From positions 62,001 to 126,000 of the forward strand of contig MU859139.1 in the NCBI GenBank assembly GCA_033297205.1: a stretch of 64,000 nucleotides of DNA. Reading direction: 5' to 3'. Under the pieces are notes generated by a model. The model did not search any database. It worked only from the letters and a program-made list of their open reading frames with translations, and was not told the DNA's origin. Within the stretch, counting starts at the first letter, position 1, and the number at the start of each line of letters is the position of its first letter. Below are positions 21,220 through 31,396 of the stretch, piece after piece. The position numbers and the translations under genes are program-made. This stretch comes from Pseudoneurospora amorphoporcata (taxonomy: Eukaryota; Ascomycota; Sordariomycetes; Sordariales; Sordariaceae).

Positions 21220-22016
21220 ATTATTTCTGCGTATCTTCTCCTAGAGAAATGGGGACTAACAAGAGGAGGACCCGACGATATGGAAAAATCGGACGAAAAG
21301 TGGGCACATTGGTCGGTGACCTGTGTGTGTGCGTGTGTGTGTGTGTGTACATGTGTTAGGTATAGCTGGGGCAATTCCAAAGTGAAGAGCGGAAAATAGA
21401 GATGGTGTTAAGCTTCAGGCGCGAGGGGAGTTCCTCTGCCATGTACATTATACGATATTCATCACTTTGACGGTGGAAGGAATTTCAGACTCGCACACTG
21501 GTATGACATCTATCCTCGTCGAAAATTGATGTTTATTTTCTTGGCGTCACCCAGGGGCTGTCTCTCGGTCTTGGCATTCGTTCCGCTTTGGGAAATTATT
21601 GACTTTGTACATATCAGCAGCTGTTTGGCTTTCCGTCTCCTCTCCTCACCATTTCATCACCATCGACAATCAACCTGAAGAGTTTTCGGGGTCCAGTTTG
21701 CAACAGTTACATCTCTCGATAACGGCATCTTGACACACACTTGTTATACGGTCCAGAACGCTCAATGAGGCGCAGCTCCTGCAACTACGGTACCAACGGC
21801 ATCAAAGTGGCTCTATCTATCGGCGACTATCTGCCTAAAATGAGGGGGTTATATACGGAGTCGTAACTACCACATATAAAATTGATCGATCGCTCTGTTT
21901 TTTGTTTTCATTCATTTGTCGGGTCATCTTACTCACATCTGGCACAAATGAAGTGAACAACCAAGTCACCAACCACACCAATTGACCGACCAAGTGGTCA
22001 CATAACCACCACCATC
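21220..22016. other. Intergenic, 797 bp
   Basis: Contains the 3' region of the MICOS gene with a (GT)n microsatellite and the promoter of the DUF726 gene. No further gene seen. Confidence 0.55.
21322..21348. repeat. (GT)n microsatellite
   Basis: About 13 GT units with one GC interruption, in the 3' flank of the MICOS gene. Confidence 0.9.
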
Positions 22017-24869
22017 ATGGCTCCCCTAGCCAGCGAACCCCGCCAAATGCGAGTGGTTCTCAACCTCCCCAAGCGCAAAGCTCTCTACACACTCGTCGTC
22101 GAAATCACAGATTGGATGCGATCTCAGCTTATTCTCAAGAATCCCAACCAACAAAACCAGCTCAACAACAACACCTCCCGGCAACCTCACATCTCCGGCA
22201 ACCACTCCCTCCTCGGCGACCTCGACGACAGCCACCGCCAAAATGGGCCCCCTTTACCCACCCGACCCAGCCCTGGCGGCGGTGGTCCTCGCTCAAACCT
22301 CAATTCCAATTTCGACTCCAGCGACCGCATCAACCCCCTCCGCAACGCAACCCTCACCCACTTCGACACCTGGCGCACCCACCTCCTCACCAAACTGAAA
22401 GACCTGCTCACCCCCACCGACACCTCTCCCGAAGTCTCATCCCGCCAGGAGCGCTCTGCACGCCTCGCCAGACTGAAAGTCGACTCCCCCGCCCCCGGCG
22501 AGAACCTGATTGACTTTGGCGACCTGTTGGGTCCCGTCGCTCAGGAAGATGGCAAAACTTTGGCCCTAAAGCAGCGGCAAAAAGAAGTTGAGGCGCTGCA
22601 GGGAAGGTACCACGCCATTCCTACCAGCCTTCTGACAGCCAGCCAGGAGGATAGGGAGGAGGTCGTGGTTTGTTTATTGCTACTCCTGTTGGCGGGGGGG
22701 AAATATGTGGCGGAGAGCAGGACTTTTTTGGTGTATCTTTGTTCGGCGCTGGAGTTACCTCTTTCTTTCCTGAACGGGCAAGAAGCGGAAGTAGCTACTT
22801 CCCTCGTCGAGTCCTCCAAGTCTCCGGAGGCACAACAGATGTCAGCAGCCAAGGAAGCCGAAGAGCGGAAGAAGGCTAACGCAACAGGAAGGATGTGGAA
22901 AGTTGGCCTTGCTTCCGTTGCAGGGGCAGCCATCATTGGTGTGACCGGTGGTCTTGCGGCTCCCGCCGTGGCGGGGGTGATTGGAGGACTGATGGGCAGC
23001 GTTGGACTGGGAGGCGTGGCGAGTTTCTTGGGTGTGTTTTGGATGAATGGGGCGCTGGTGGGAACGCTTTTTGGGGCGTTGGGCGCGCAGATGACGGGCG
23101 AGATGGTGGATCAGTATGCTCGGGAGGTTGAGGACTTTGCTTTTTTGCCGCTTTCTGGGGGCGGTACCGGTACTGGAAGTCAGAACCAAGAAAGGTTGAG
23201 GTTGACGATTGGGATAAACGGGTGGTTAACCGAGTCACTTTCTTCTTTAACTGACCCCTGGCAAGCGCTGTCCCCAACATCGTCGAACCTGTTTGCGCTG
23301 CGGTACGAGGTGGCAGCTATGCTGAACCTGGGCAACGCCCTCCGGGCAATGGTCACCAGCGCAGCGTGGACGTACATCAAAGTCGAGCTTTTGAAGCGCA
23401 CGGTGTTGGCGACGCTGTGGTCTGCTCTCTGGCCGATTTCGCTGCTGTCGATGGCCTCAGCGCTGGATAACCCTTTCTCGCTGGCCAAAAACCGGTCCGA
23501 GAAGGCCGGGAAAATATTGGCAGACGCGCTGATTAACCGCGTCCAGGGCGAGCGGCCAGTCACTCTCATCGGGTATTCTTTGGGCGCAAGGGTAATCTAC
23601 TCGTGCTTGCGCACGCTAGCGGAGCGGAGGGCATTTGGGCTCGTCGACGAGGTCATACTGATCGGTGCGCCCGTGCCGAGCGATAGGGACGCGTGGGAAA
23701 TGATGAGGAGCGTGGTCAGCGGCAAGCTGTGGAATGTCTGCTCGGGGAACGATTACCTCCTGGGTTTCATCTACCGGACGAGTTCCATCCAGCTAGGCGT
23801 GGCAGGACTGCAGGAGATCAAGGGGATTGAGGGGGTTGAGAATCTGGATCTGACGGGGACTGTCAAGGGACACATGCGGTATCCGGAGATCTTGGGGAAG
23901 ATTTTAGAGAAGTGTGGTGTTGAGATCAGGGAAGGGTTCGGAGGCGAGATTGAGGTAGAGCAGGATCTCACGAGGGAGGAGGAGATTGTTTTGGCGGATA
24001 TGGATGCTCAGGGAAAGATTCCTGCCGCCCCTGCCACCTCTACGAAGAAGGGGAATCACGGAGGCGGGTTGATTGATTGTGGGGATGATGAGCAGCAGCA
24101 TCATGATCCGCCGCCGAGATATGCGGTGATGGATCCGCATGCTTCTTCCTCGAGGCCGATGATGAAGCAGCAACAGCAAGGACAAGCGCCGCCGCAACCA
24201 CCCAGACCCCAGCCTCAACGGACCTCCATGGCCAAATCTACCTCATCGCTCCAAGCCAGCAGCAACAATCCCCTGGGAAACTCTGGCTCATCGTCATCTA
24301 AGCCCGCAGACGACGACTTCTTCACCACTCAGAGAACACAACCACCAATCCGCTCATCCACAGCATCGTCCGCCCTTTCCGACCTAGCTGCCCTCTCTAT
24401 TTCTCAGATAGCCGCGCCCTCAAACCCTTCAAAACCATCCACACCCATCTCCCCCACCTATATGGCATCCGCCTCGACCTCAAAGCCTTCGCCCTCAAAG
24501 GCTATGAACCCCCACCTCCTCGCCACCCTCCTCCTCCCATCAGACCAACAACAAAAGCCCCTCGGCCGCTCAACCACCACTTCCGCCGGTTCTGATTTCT
24601 CTACCGTTTGGGATGTGCCAGCTATTCATCGCGCCAATACCGCTCTTCCGAAACCCGAAATCCCTCGGGACATCCCAGTCGTTAGCAGACCTTCTCTCCC
24701 ACAGCAGTCGAGATCAGAGCCGGCGCCTGTTGACAGCGATGATAGTGATGATGATACTGGAGGATATGGAATCAAGATGGTTGACAATGATAGTGATGGG
24801 GAGTTGGAGTTCGCGGTGCCTATTCCCATGGAGGAGGATGAGGGACACGGATATGGAAATTGGAGGTAG
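22017..24869 (+). CDS. DUF726/TMCO4-family membrane alpha/beta-hydrolase
   Basis: A single exon of 950 residues. The DUF726 family (human TMCO4, yeast Mil1) has an alpha/beta-hydrolase fold with a few membrane segments; the yeast member binds the AP-1 clathrin adaptor, a role not inferable from this sequence alone. Seen here: VVEITDWMRSQL near the N-terminus, two glycine-rich hydrophobic segments (SVAGAAIIGVTGGLAAPAVA and the following VGLGGVASFLGVFWMNGALV), WPISLLSMASALDNPFSLA, the nucleophile elbow GYSLGARV with Ser about residue 521, then ILIGAPVPSD. After about residue 660 the protein is a long disordered tail rich in Ser, Pro and Gln with an acidic end. N-terminal poly-Asn/Gln-like insertions are also present. 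The start is the first ATG of the frame in a good context (catcATGG). Confidence 0.85.
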   Translation: MAPLASEPRQMRVVLNLPKRKALYTLVVEITDWMRSQLILKNPNQQNQLNNNTSRQPHISGNHSLLGDLDDSHRQNGPPLPTRPSPGGGGPRSNLNSNFDSSDRINPLRNATLTHFDTWRTHLLTKLKDLLTPTDTSPEVSSRQERSARLARLKVDSPAPGENLIDFGDLLGPVAQEDGKTLALKQRQKEVEALQGRYHAIPTSLLTASQEDREEVVVCLLLLLLAGGKYVAESRTFLVYLCSALELPLSFLNGQEAEVATSLVESSKSPEAQQMSAAKEAEERKKANATGRMWKVGLASVAGAAIIGVTGGLAAPAVAGVIGGLMGSVGLGGVASFLGVFWMNGALVGTLFGALGAQMTGEMVDQYAREVEDFAFLPLSGGGTGTGSQNQERLRLTIGINGWLTESLSSLTDPWQALSPTSSNLFALRYEVAAMLNLGNALRAMVTSAAWTYIKVELLKRTVLATLWSALWPISLLSMASALDNPFSLAKNRSEKAGKILADALINRVQGERPVTLIGYSLGARVIYSCLRTLAERRAFGLVDEVILIGAPVPSDRDAWEMMRSVVSGKLWNVCSGNDYLLGFIYRTSSIQLGVAGLQEIKGIEGVENLDLTGTVKGHMRYPEILGKILEKCGVEIREGFGGEIEVEQDLTREEEIVLADMDAQGKIPAAPATSTKKGNHGGGLIDCGDDEQQHHDPPPRYAVMDPHASSSRPMMKQQQQGQAPPQPPRPQPQRTSMAKSTSSLQASSNNPLGNSGSSSSKPADDDFFTTQRTQPPIRSSTASSALSDLAALSISQIAAPSNPSKPSTPISPTYMASASTSKPSPSKAMNPHLLATLLLPSDQQQKPLGRSTTTSAGSDFSTVWDVPAIHRANTALPKPEIPRDIPVVSRPSLPQQSRSEPAPVDSDDSDDDTGGYGIKMVDNDSDGELEFAVPIPMEEDEGHGYGNWR

Positions 24870-25685
24870 AGCAAGTCAAAATAAGGGTGGGTGTGGTCCT
24901 GGGCTAAGTAAATAGTAATATTTTGGGTATGAGGATGTGGTAAGAGTTGAAAGTCAAAAGGAAGATTGTGTGTGGGCTCATCAGAAAATGGGGAAAAGGA
25001 TCATCTGTCCGAAGTGGTGGATGAAATCATGAAGGGACAGGGAAAGATGCATAGGGATCACACATCGGGTTCTTAACTTGGTAGTAATAGTAAGTACAAG
25101 TGTATTCAGCTTGGCTTATCAACATTACCATCCTGTTCTTGAGACAAATTTTGCTCATCGGGGCATCTTCCCGATTAACTTGACGGATTCAGGCTCTTCA
25201 AAAGCCCTTTTCGACTTTTGAAAAACTGATCAATTTATGCTACCCGTTGGCTGTTAGCCATCTTGTATGTGAACCGAGCGAATTGCAAATACCTACAGTA
25301 ACTACGCTTCAGTTCAAAACATTTTTTATTTTTTTTTTTCTTCGAGATGACGACCTCCTCCATTGGTTTCCAGTAGTGACACACACACACACACCAGCTC
25401 AAGTTATCTATGTTCAGCCCAAACCATTCAGTATAGTTAGGTACTTCAAACGCGAAGACGGGAGAGCAACCCAGAAAGGAAGAGGCAAAATATTACCAGT
25501 AATCTATAACACTTGAACTCCGTTATTTTCCCTAGGTACTAAAACTATCAAAAGGCGCCGTTTTGACACGATGGACGCAAGTGTAAACACACGCAATAAC
25601 ACGCAGGTATCATCTCTATCTATACCAACAAGATAAGCAAGCATTTACTCTCATCCCTTCCTTCCTTTGAAGAGGAACGAACAGT
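24870..25685. other. Intergenic, 816 bp, between convergent DUF726 and Noc2 genes
   Basis: 3' flanks of both genes. A (CA)n microsatellite occurs at 25379-25394 and a T-rich tract near 25321-25340. No gene seen. Confidence 0.55.
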
Positions 25686-28067
25686 TCACTCATCATCCTC
25701 ATCCTCATCCTCTTCATCATCATCATCATCATCATCATCACCTTCCTCCTCTTCATCTTCATCATCATCCTTAGCAAGATCATCATGATCGTCCTCCTCG
25801 TCGTCACTATTCTCATCCTGTTGCTTGCCCAACCTCTCCTCCTCTTCATCTTCCTTCCTCCTCAGCTCATCCTCCTTCCTCGCCTCCTCCATCATCTTCC
25901 TCTTCTCCGCCCTCAACTTCCTCTGGCCGACCACGTACGCGCCCAGCGGCGTCTTCTCCCACTCAAAGTCCCTGAGGAAAGCATCGACCTGAGTGCGGTC
26001 GTTGGGCGCGAACTCGACGCGGTTGCGCTTGTCCTCGATGAACTTGGCGTTGGACTCGATCTTTTGTACGAGCAGCGCAAGCTGCGTTCCGATCTTGCCG
26101 TTGTTGTTGCCGGAGGACTTCTTGCGCGAGTCCTTGAGCCAGCGCTTGAGCGCGACGACGACGGGCAGCGAGAATTCCGGGAAGGCGATGTTGCGCGACC
26201 AGAGGACAAAGTACTCGCCGAGCAACTCGATGACTTGCTCGCCGAGACCGTCCTGGTAGACGCGCGTGCGCAGGTAGGATTTGGGCGCCTTGTAGGCGGT
26301 GGCGAAGTCGAGGGGCTTGAGAGTGGACGACTTGGGGGGCTTCTTCATCTCGGCGGAGTTGAGGACTTCGAGGAGGATGGAGGCCAGGGGAATATAGGTG
26401 TCGGTGGCGCGGGAGAGGCGGAGCAGGGAGCGGACGAGCTGGAAGCGCAGCGGGAAGTAGAGAGCAGTGGGGATGAGGCGCATGGCGCCGAGGGTGACTT
26501 GCACCAGGGGGTAGATGAGAAGCTTGAGCTGTGACTCCTTGCCGGCTTCGGCCTCCTTGAGCGGCGAGCAGTGCTCGGCGAGGACGCACGACCAGAAGTC
26601 GAGCGAGTGCACGTACTGCCAGTTGTACACGTTACGGAAGGCGTTGTTCTTGTTGTTGACGATGGAGTTGCGAAGGTGGATGGCCAGCTGGCGGATGAAG
26701 CCGAAGGCGGTGGTGTAGCCGAGGGTCTGGTCGAGACCCCAGAGCTCGGCGGCCGAGTTCTTCATGATGTTGATGCCCGCTACCGTGTTGACGTTGGTGA
26801 GGCGGCAGCCCTGAACGAGACCCTGGTAAACGGCCTTGAGGACCGTCTCGCGCACGCCCTTGTCCGAGATCACCATCAGGCGACGGGCGACCAGGAATGC
26901 TGTTATCCTGGTGGCCTCGGTGCTGGCGGATTGCGACCAGAAGGCGACGACGGTCTTGATCAAGACCTTGAGGAGCTTTCTGAAGGAGAGGAGGTAAGGG
27001 AGGATGGGCTCGAGAGCGGAGATTGTGAGTTTGAGGGTGGGCTCGTCGGAAAGGGTACCGAGGAGGTGGATGATGGAGGCGGCGTAGTTCTTGACGAGCT
27101 GGGACAGGATCTTGAACTTTTTGGTGTCGGTGTTGACGTAGGTCTTGCCGGAGGAAGACTCCTTGACAGGAACGTGGTGTGTGAGAACCTCGGGGATCTT
27201 GCCAAGGGCGAGAACCAAAATGTCGTTGAAGGCATTGGGGTCGTGGATGGTGTATCGTTGGGGCTTCTCGTCGTCGTCCTCGTTCAGGTGGGCGGCGCAA
27301 CGGAATGCTATTACGACCTGGCGAGCGGCTCTAAGTGACTTTGTTTCCTCGATCTGGGCCTTCCACTTGGCGATCATCTTCTGGGTGAGTTCGGAGCCGT
27401 TCTCGTCGTCGGCGGCCTTGGTGTCCTTCTTTTGCTTCTTCTTCTTGGGCTCCTCACCCTCGGCTTCGCTCCCGCTGAGCTCGTCAATCTCGGAGAATTC
27501 TGCGTTTTCGTCGAACTCGAGGGCCTCTGGGTCGTTCTCCTTCAAGAACTTGTAGAACTCGGGATCCTTCTCGGCGAGCGAGGCCATGGCCTCCTTGGTC
27601 ATGCCGGTAGGGGCGGTGTCGTCTACGACCTCGTCATCCTCTTCTTCGTCGTCGCTAACCTCGTCGTGGGCAATACCGTCGTCGGAGAAGTCGACCTCGC
27701 TGCCCTCGTCGTCCTGTGATTGCTCTTCCTCCTCGGCGTCGGACTCTTCCTCGTCGTCGCGTTTCCTCTTGCCCAGCTTGCCGGAGGCATCCTTGGTCTT
27801 CTTGTCGAGAATCTCGAAGCCGCCCTGGAAGAAGTCGTCGACGGTCATTTCGCCGGCGGCGGCGGTACCGAGGTTCTTCCTGACGCGGACAGGCTGCTTG
27901 CCGCCATCGGGGCCCTTGATGAAGGCGTCATCCTGGTGCTTCTTGGCCTGCTTCTTCTGCTTGATCTGTTCTTTTTGCTTGATCTTCTGGACGACCTTTC
28001 TGCGTTCCAAAACACCCTTCAGGTGCTTCTTTTCGAACTTTTTTGTTTGTTTGACGTTTTTGACCAT
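25686..28067 (-). CDS. noc2: Nucleolar complex protein 2 (Noc2), 60S ribosome biogenesis
   Basis: A single exon of 793 residues from the ATG at 28067 (MVKNVKQTKKFEKKHLKG). Noc2 pairs with Noc1 and Noc3 to move pre-60S particles from nucleolus to nucleoplasm. The basic N-terminus carries nucleolar-type Lys clusters, then an acidic region, then the conserved HEAT-like core: KFKILSQLVKNYAASIIHLL, IKTVVAFWSQSASTEATRIT, LTNVNTVAGINIMKNSAAEL, YNWQYVHSLDFWSCVLAEHC, and FPLRFQLVRSLLRLSRATDT. The C-terminus is a run of Asp and Glu coded by a CAT/CTT trinucleotide repeat (25700-25775). The frame runs on 38 codons upstream to 28181 but the ATG used matches family starts. It is divergent from VPS28. Confidence 0.95.
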   Translation of the reverse strand: MVKNVKQTKKFEKKHLKGVLERRKVVQKIKQKEQIKQKKQAKKHQDDAFIKGPDGGKQPVRVRKNLGTAAAGEMTVDDFFQGGFEILDKKTKDASGKLGKRKRDDEEESDAEEEEQSQDDEGSEVDFSDDGIAHDEVSDDEEEDDEVVDDTAPTGMTKEAMASLAEKDPEFYKFLKENDPEALEFDENAEFSEIDELSGSEAEGEEPKKKKQKKDTKAADDENGSELTQKMIAKWKAQIEETKSLRAARQVVIAFRCAAHLNEDDDEKPQRYTIHDPNAFNDILVLALGKIPEVLTHHVPVKESSSGKTYVNTDTKKFKILSQLVKNYAASIIHLLGTLSDEPTLKLTISALEPILPYLLSFRKLLKVLIKTVVAFWSQSASTEATRITAFLVARRLMVISDKGVRETVLKAVYQGLVQGCRLTNVNTVAGINIMKNSAAELWGLDQTLGYTTAFGFIRQLAIHLRNSIVNNKNNAFRNVYNWQYVHSLDFWSCVLAEHCSPLKEAEAGKESQLKLLIYPLVQVTLGAMRLIPTALYFPLRFQLVRSLLRLSRATDTYIPLASILLEVLNSAEMKKPPKSSTLKPLDFATAYKAPKSYLRTRVYQDGLGEQVIELLGEYFVLWSRNIAFPEFSLPVVVALKRWLKDSRKKSSGNNNGKIGTQLALLVQKIESNAKFIEDKRNRVEFAPNDRTQVDAFLRDFEWEKTPLGAYVVGQRKLRAEKRKMMEEARKEDELRRKEDEEEERLGKQQDENSDDEEDDHDDLAKDDDEDEEEEGDDDDDDDDEEDEDEDDE

Positions 28068-28523
28068 GGTGGGCGACTGGCTGGGTGGTGTGCTGAGTCC
28101 AGTCTGGTGGGATGGATGGTGATGTTTTTCTTTGGTGAAGAGAACCTGCAAGTGGAAATGGAAGCCAATTCGATTCAGCAACCAAACTGCAGTGACCCGT
28201 GCTCTTGCCGTCGCGGTCCTCCCAAACTTTTTTCTCCTCCTAGATTCCGGGGTTCTTATCGCCTGCTCTTATCGGTGGAGGCACTAGTCCTGTCTGGTCT
28301 TAGGTAGTGGTGTACCTGGCGGGGCACTCCTGTCACTGTGCGGGTCCACTCTCTTGACCGACGCATGCAGCTGGTCTTGGAACGTCCTCGCAGCAGCTCT
28401 CCATCCACTGGAGCTTCAGTGCATTCGCCCGCAAGGTAGGTAGGTACCTCGTCATCTTCAAGTTGATTTCATGATGAAGAGTCCAACCAGCACAACGACA
28501 CTTCACAACCTCAAGCCGCCAGG
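28068..28523. promoter_or_regulatory. Divergent promoter of NOC2 and VPS28
   Basis: A compact 456-bp head-to-head region with no ORF of interest. A short GGTAGGTAGGTA repeat is at 28436-28447. Confidence 0.45.
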
Positions 28524-29370
28524 ATGATATCTCGCCAGCCATATGCGCCTACACCCCATAGCTATGTTCCCAACACTGCACTCTCAGCTACGATAAACCT
28601 GGACGAGGTAAACAAATGCCCACCTCGGTACCTTGTCATGTCATGGTCCAGTTACTGACAACATGATGCCATTCCCACTTGAAATAGGAAGTGAAGCTTG
28701 CCGATACCCGCGCTGAGCGCGACCTTCATGACTCACTAGCCGAAATCTTCAGCATCATCGTTACTTTAGATGAGCTGGAAAAGGCGTTTCTGAAAGATGC
28801 CATCCCCGAAGCCGATTATACTGAGATCTGTGAGAGATCGCTGAAGCAGTACAAGTCGCTTGTCGCCGATGAGACTGTGGCCAAGGCATTTGTTGGCTTG
28901 GAGGAGTTCAAGGCCAAGTGGGATGTATGTTCATCACGCTCTTTATGCGTCTGACTTACTTACGCACCCTTCCATAGCTCGAGGTTCCCCGCGCAACGGA
29001 ACGCATCCGCGTCGGCATGCCCTCAACAGCAATTACTGCCTCGTCCGGTTCAGCACCCGCAGCCGTTGCCGCTTCTGGAGGCACCAGCGGCACTCTCATT
29101 CTCGAAGCCACTCAGGACTTCATCACCTTCCTCGATGCCTTGCGTCTGGGTCTGCTGGCCAAGGATCAGCTGCACCCTCTCCTAACAGACGTGATCCAGT
29201 CGGTGAACAAGGTGACGGACCGGGACTTTGACAACAGGGGCAAGATCGTGCAATGGCTGATCACCCTTAACCAGATGAAGGCGACGGAAGAGCTGAGCGA
29301 GGAGCAGGCCAGGGAGTTGGAGCTGGATATCAACTCGGCGTACCAGGGCTTCAAGAGCACACTTACGTAG
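28524..29370 (+). CDS. vps28: VPS28, ESCRT-I subunit
   Basis: Three exons, 28524-28607, 28688-28924 and 28978-29370, give 237 residues. Vps28 joins Vps23 and Vps37 in ESCRT-I on endosomes and links it to ESCRT-II for sorting ubiquitinated cargo. The N-terminus (MISRQPYAPTPHSYVPNTAL) is variable; exon 2 starts EVKLADTRAERDLHDSLAEI, the conserved N-terminal core, and runs through LEKAFLKDAI and EFKAKWD. Exon 3 has LEVPRATERIRVG, a short Ala/Ser/Gly linker, then the C-terminal four-helix domain (FITFLDALRLGLLAKDQLHP, LITLNQMKA). All junctions are phase 0, with GTAAAC and GTATGT donors. Its stop codon is only 28 bp from that of convergent Mdm12. Confidence 0.95.
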
Positions 29371-29398
29371 AGGTAGTCTCTGTATTGTTATTGTACAA

Positions 29399-31396
29399 CT
29401 ACACCAAGAACGTCCAAAAGCTAGGATAAACAAACTCCTCCTCAAAGATCCTCCTCACCTGCTCCAGCACGAACCTCTCCACCTTACCCACATTCTTCAA
29501 GCTCTGCTTCCCGCTTTCCCGTTGTCCAATCTCGCTCTCCACGCGGATTTCCTGCAACAGCCCACCCATCTTCGTCTTGGCCCCGTCACTGCCTCCTCCG
29601 CCTCCCATGCCGGACCCATTCCCGCCGCTCCCAGCAGCAGCGACCTTGTTCTCCTCCCCGCCCACAGCAGCCACCGCATCCTCGGGGCTCAAGAAGCAAA
29701 AGTGCACTCTCTTCCTGATATTCGCCACCACGCCCACGCCATCGAACGTTAGACCAGTAATGCTCAACCGCACCGGAATCCCCACGAAGCTGGGCATGGG
29801 ATAATCCAGCAAGATGTCGGCCGTCAGCAGCAGCTTGACGTCGCCGGCGTATTTGATGCGGAACACAGCTTGGATGTCTTCCACTCTTGGTTCGCGGAAC
29901 CGTTGCCCTTCTTCTTCCTCTTCCTCTTCCCCTTCCTCCTCGTCTTTTTCTGCATCTACATCCAGCTGTTGGATCAGATCTCTATCGTGCATGCTGCCAT
30001 CCATGAACCCGTCGTCATCATCCAGAATCGCCGACCCAGCTCTTGGTCCGGCAGAGTTGGGCGCCAAGGTAGAAACACTATGCTTCTCCCTCAACCCTTG
30101 GGTGGGAATCTGTAGTCTCGGTCCACTAGTCAGCGCAGCAGCCGACCCTCTTCCGATGCCTAGTCCGACCCCCGGCGACGGCGAGACAGAAGGTGGAGAA
30201 AAGAGCGCTCGCCCTCCTTTTTCCGCTGGCGCAACAGGACTATAATCCCCCACCGAATTGGAGCTCTGGCTCGAGGGATTCCTCGTGTGTCTTGGCCCTG
30301 TAGGAATGGCAAGCACGGGAGCGGGTGGATATCCCATGCCCATGCTGCCCATGCCTGCCATGCCTGGAATTCCGCGGCCGATGCCACCCACGCCTCCGGC
30401 GGTTCCCAGGGTGCCTAGCGGGGTGCTGGTGCCGGTGAGGGGACTGGGTCCGTGTCCCGGGGCCCCTCCCCCATGTTTCCCGACTCCGGGGAAGTGAAGC
30501 CGGAGGTTGGGCGTGGAGGAGCTGTGCAGGCCTTGGTTTGCTGCGGCTGTTCTTGCTCCTCCGAATCCTCCTGGTAGCATGTTGTTTTGTTGTTGCTCTG
30601 TTATCCACGAGGGGCCACGTTGGTGAGCGGCTCCCGCTACGGCTGCGAGGGGAGTTTGAGTGCCCGAAAGACCGCCGGTGAATTGCGAGGTGAAGTAGTG
30701 TAAGTTCAGGTTAGAAGTGCCGCCGGGGATTCCTGGAGTAGAAACGCCGAGGAAGGGGGAACCTAGGTCGGCGTGGTGGTGGTTGGTGCCGTGGGCGGGA
30801 CCGGCCTGTCCTCCGAGACCGCCTGTTGTGTTGTTGGCGTCCCGGTAGTATCTGCCATCCCTGCCATTGTCTCGGTCCAGGCTTTGGGAACTGTTGTTGC
30901 CGCTGCCGGGGTAGTGTGGGTTCAGATGCGGTGGGAGGTAAGCTACTCTGCCTGAGTTTGGGCCGCTTCCGCCCCAGTTTCCGTTTCCATTTCCACCGCT
31001 GGTTCTACCGCTTCCGGTACCATTGCTGTTGACTGTGAGTCTTCGCCGTGATTCGGAGGCTGAGGCGCCTCTCACCCTGCCGTACTGCTGCTCGACTGGG
31101 TCGTCTAGGTATTCGCCTTCATTTTCGTAGGCGATGTCTTCCTCCGAGTCTGACTCGTCTGAGGAGTCTATACCGGGTTGCTCTTCGTAGAAATCGGGCA
31201 GGGGGTCGGTGATGTCCTTGAGCTCGATCTCGGGAGGGATGGAGCCAAACTCAAAGTCGTGGACGGTGACGGACTTGATGAAACGCGGTAGAGGGACGTC
31301 CTGGAACTTGTTGTGGATGAAATCGCGGATTTTGTGGGCGAGCTCTTGGCCGTCGGGGCCGCCGGTGACGGTTTCCCAGTTGAGATCGATTGACAT
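29399..31396 (-). CDS. mdm12: Mdm12, ERMES complex subunit
   Basis: A single exon of 665 residues from the ATG at 31396 (MSIDLNWETV, the family start). Mdm12 is the cytosolic lipid-transfer subunit of the ER-mitochondria encounter structure and has an SMP domain. The domain is split: residues 1 to about 75 (through FIKSVTVHDFEFGSIPPEIE) and about 500 to 665 (REPRVEDIQAVFRIKYAGD, then LSITGLTFDGVGV and EEFVYPSFWTFLV). Between them lie about 420 residues rich in Gly, Ser, Asn and Pro, with acidic patches at both ends. A second Gly-rich loop is inserted after LSPEDAVAAVGG. The protein is much longer than the yeast form because of these loops. The whole stretch is open without a stop, so I keep it as exon, though intron removal inside the loop cannot be fully excluded. 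Confidence 0.92.
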   Translation of the reverse strand: MSIDLNWETVTGGPDGQELAHKIRDFIHNKFQDVPLPRFIKSVTVHDFEFGSIPPEIELKDITDPLPDFYEEQPGIDSSDESDSEEDIAYENEGEYLDDPVEQQYGRVRGASASESRRRLTVNSNGTGSGRTSGGNGNGNWGGSGPNSGRVAYLPPHLNPHYPGSGNNSSQSLDRDNGRDGRYYRDANNTTGGLGGQAGPAHGTNHHHADLGSPFLGVSTPGIPGGTSNLNLHYFTSQFTGGLSGTQTPLAAVAGAAHQRGPSWITEQQQNNMLPGGFGGARTAAANQGLHSSSTPNLRLHFPGVGKHGGGAPGHGPSPLTGTSTPLGTLGTAGGVGGIGRGIPGMAGMGSMGMGYPPAPVLAIPTGPRHTRNPSSQSSNSVGDYSPVAPAEKGGRALFSPPSVSPSPGVGLGIGRGSAAALTSGPRLQIPTQGLREKHSVSTLAPNSAGPRAGSAILDDDDGFMDGSMHDRDLIQQLDVDAEKDEEEGEEEEEEEGQRFREPRVEDIQAVFRIKYAGDVKLLLTADILLDYPMPSFVGIPVRLSITGLTFDGVGVVANIRKRVHFCFLSPEDAVAAVGGEENKVAAAGSGGNGSGMGGGGGSDGAKTKMGGLLQEIRVESEIGQRESGKQSLKNVGKVERFVLEQVRRIFEEEFVYPSFWTFLV

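Noticed and set aside
25785..28307. Several plus-strand ORFs of 130-255 codons
   Set aside because: Antisense shadows of Noc2.
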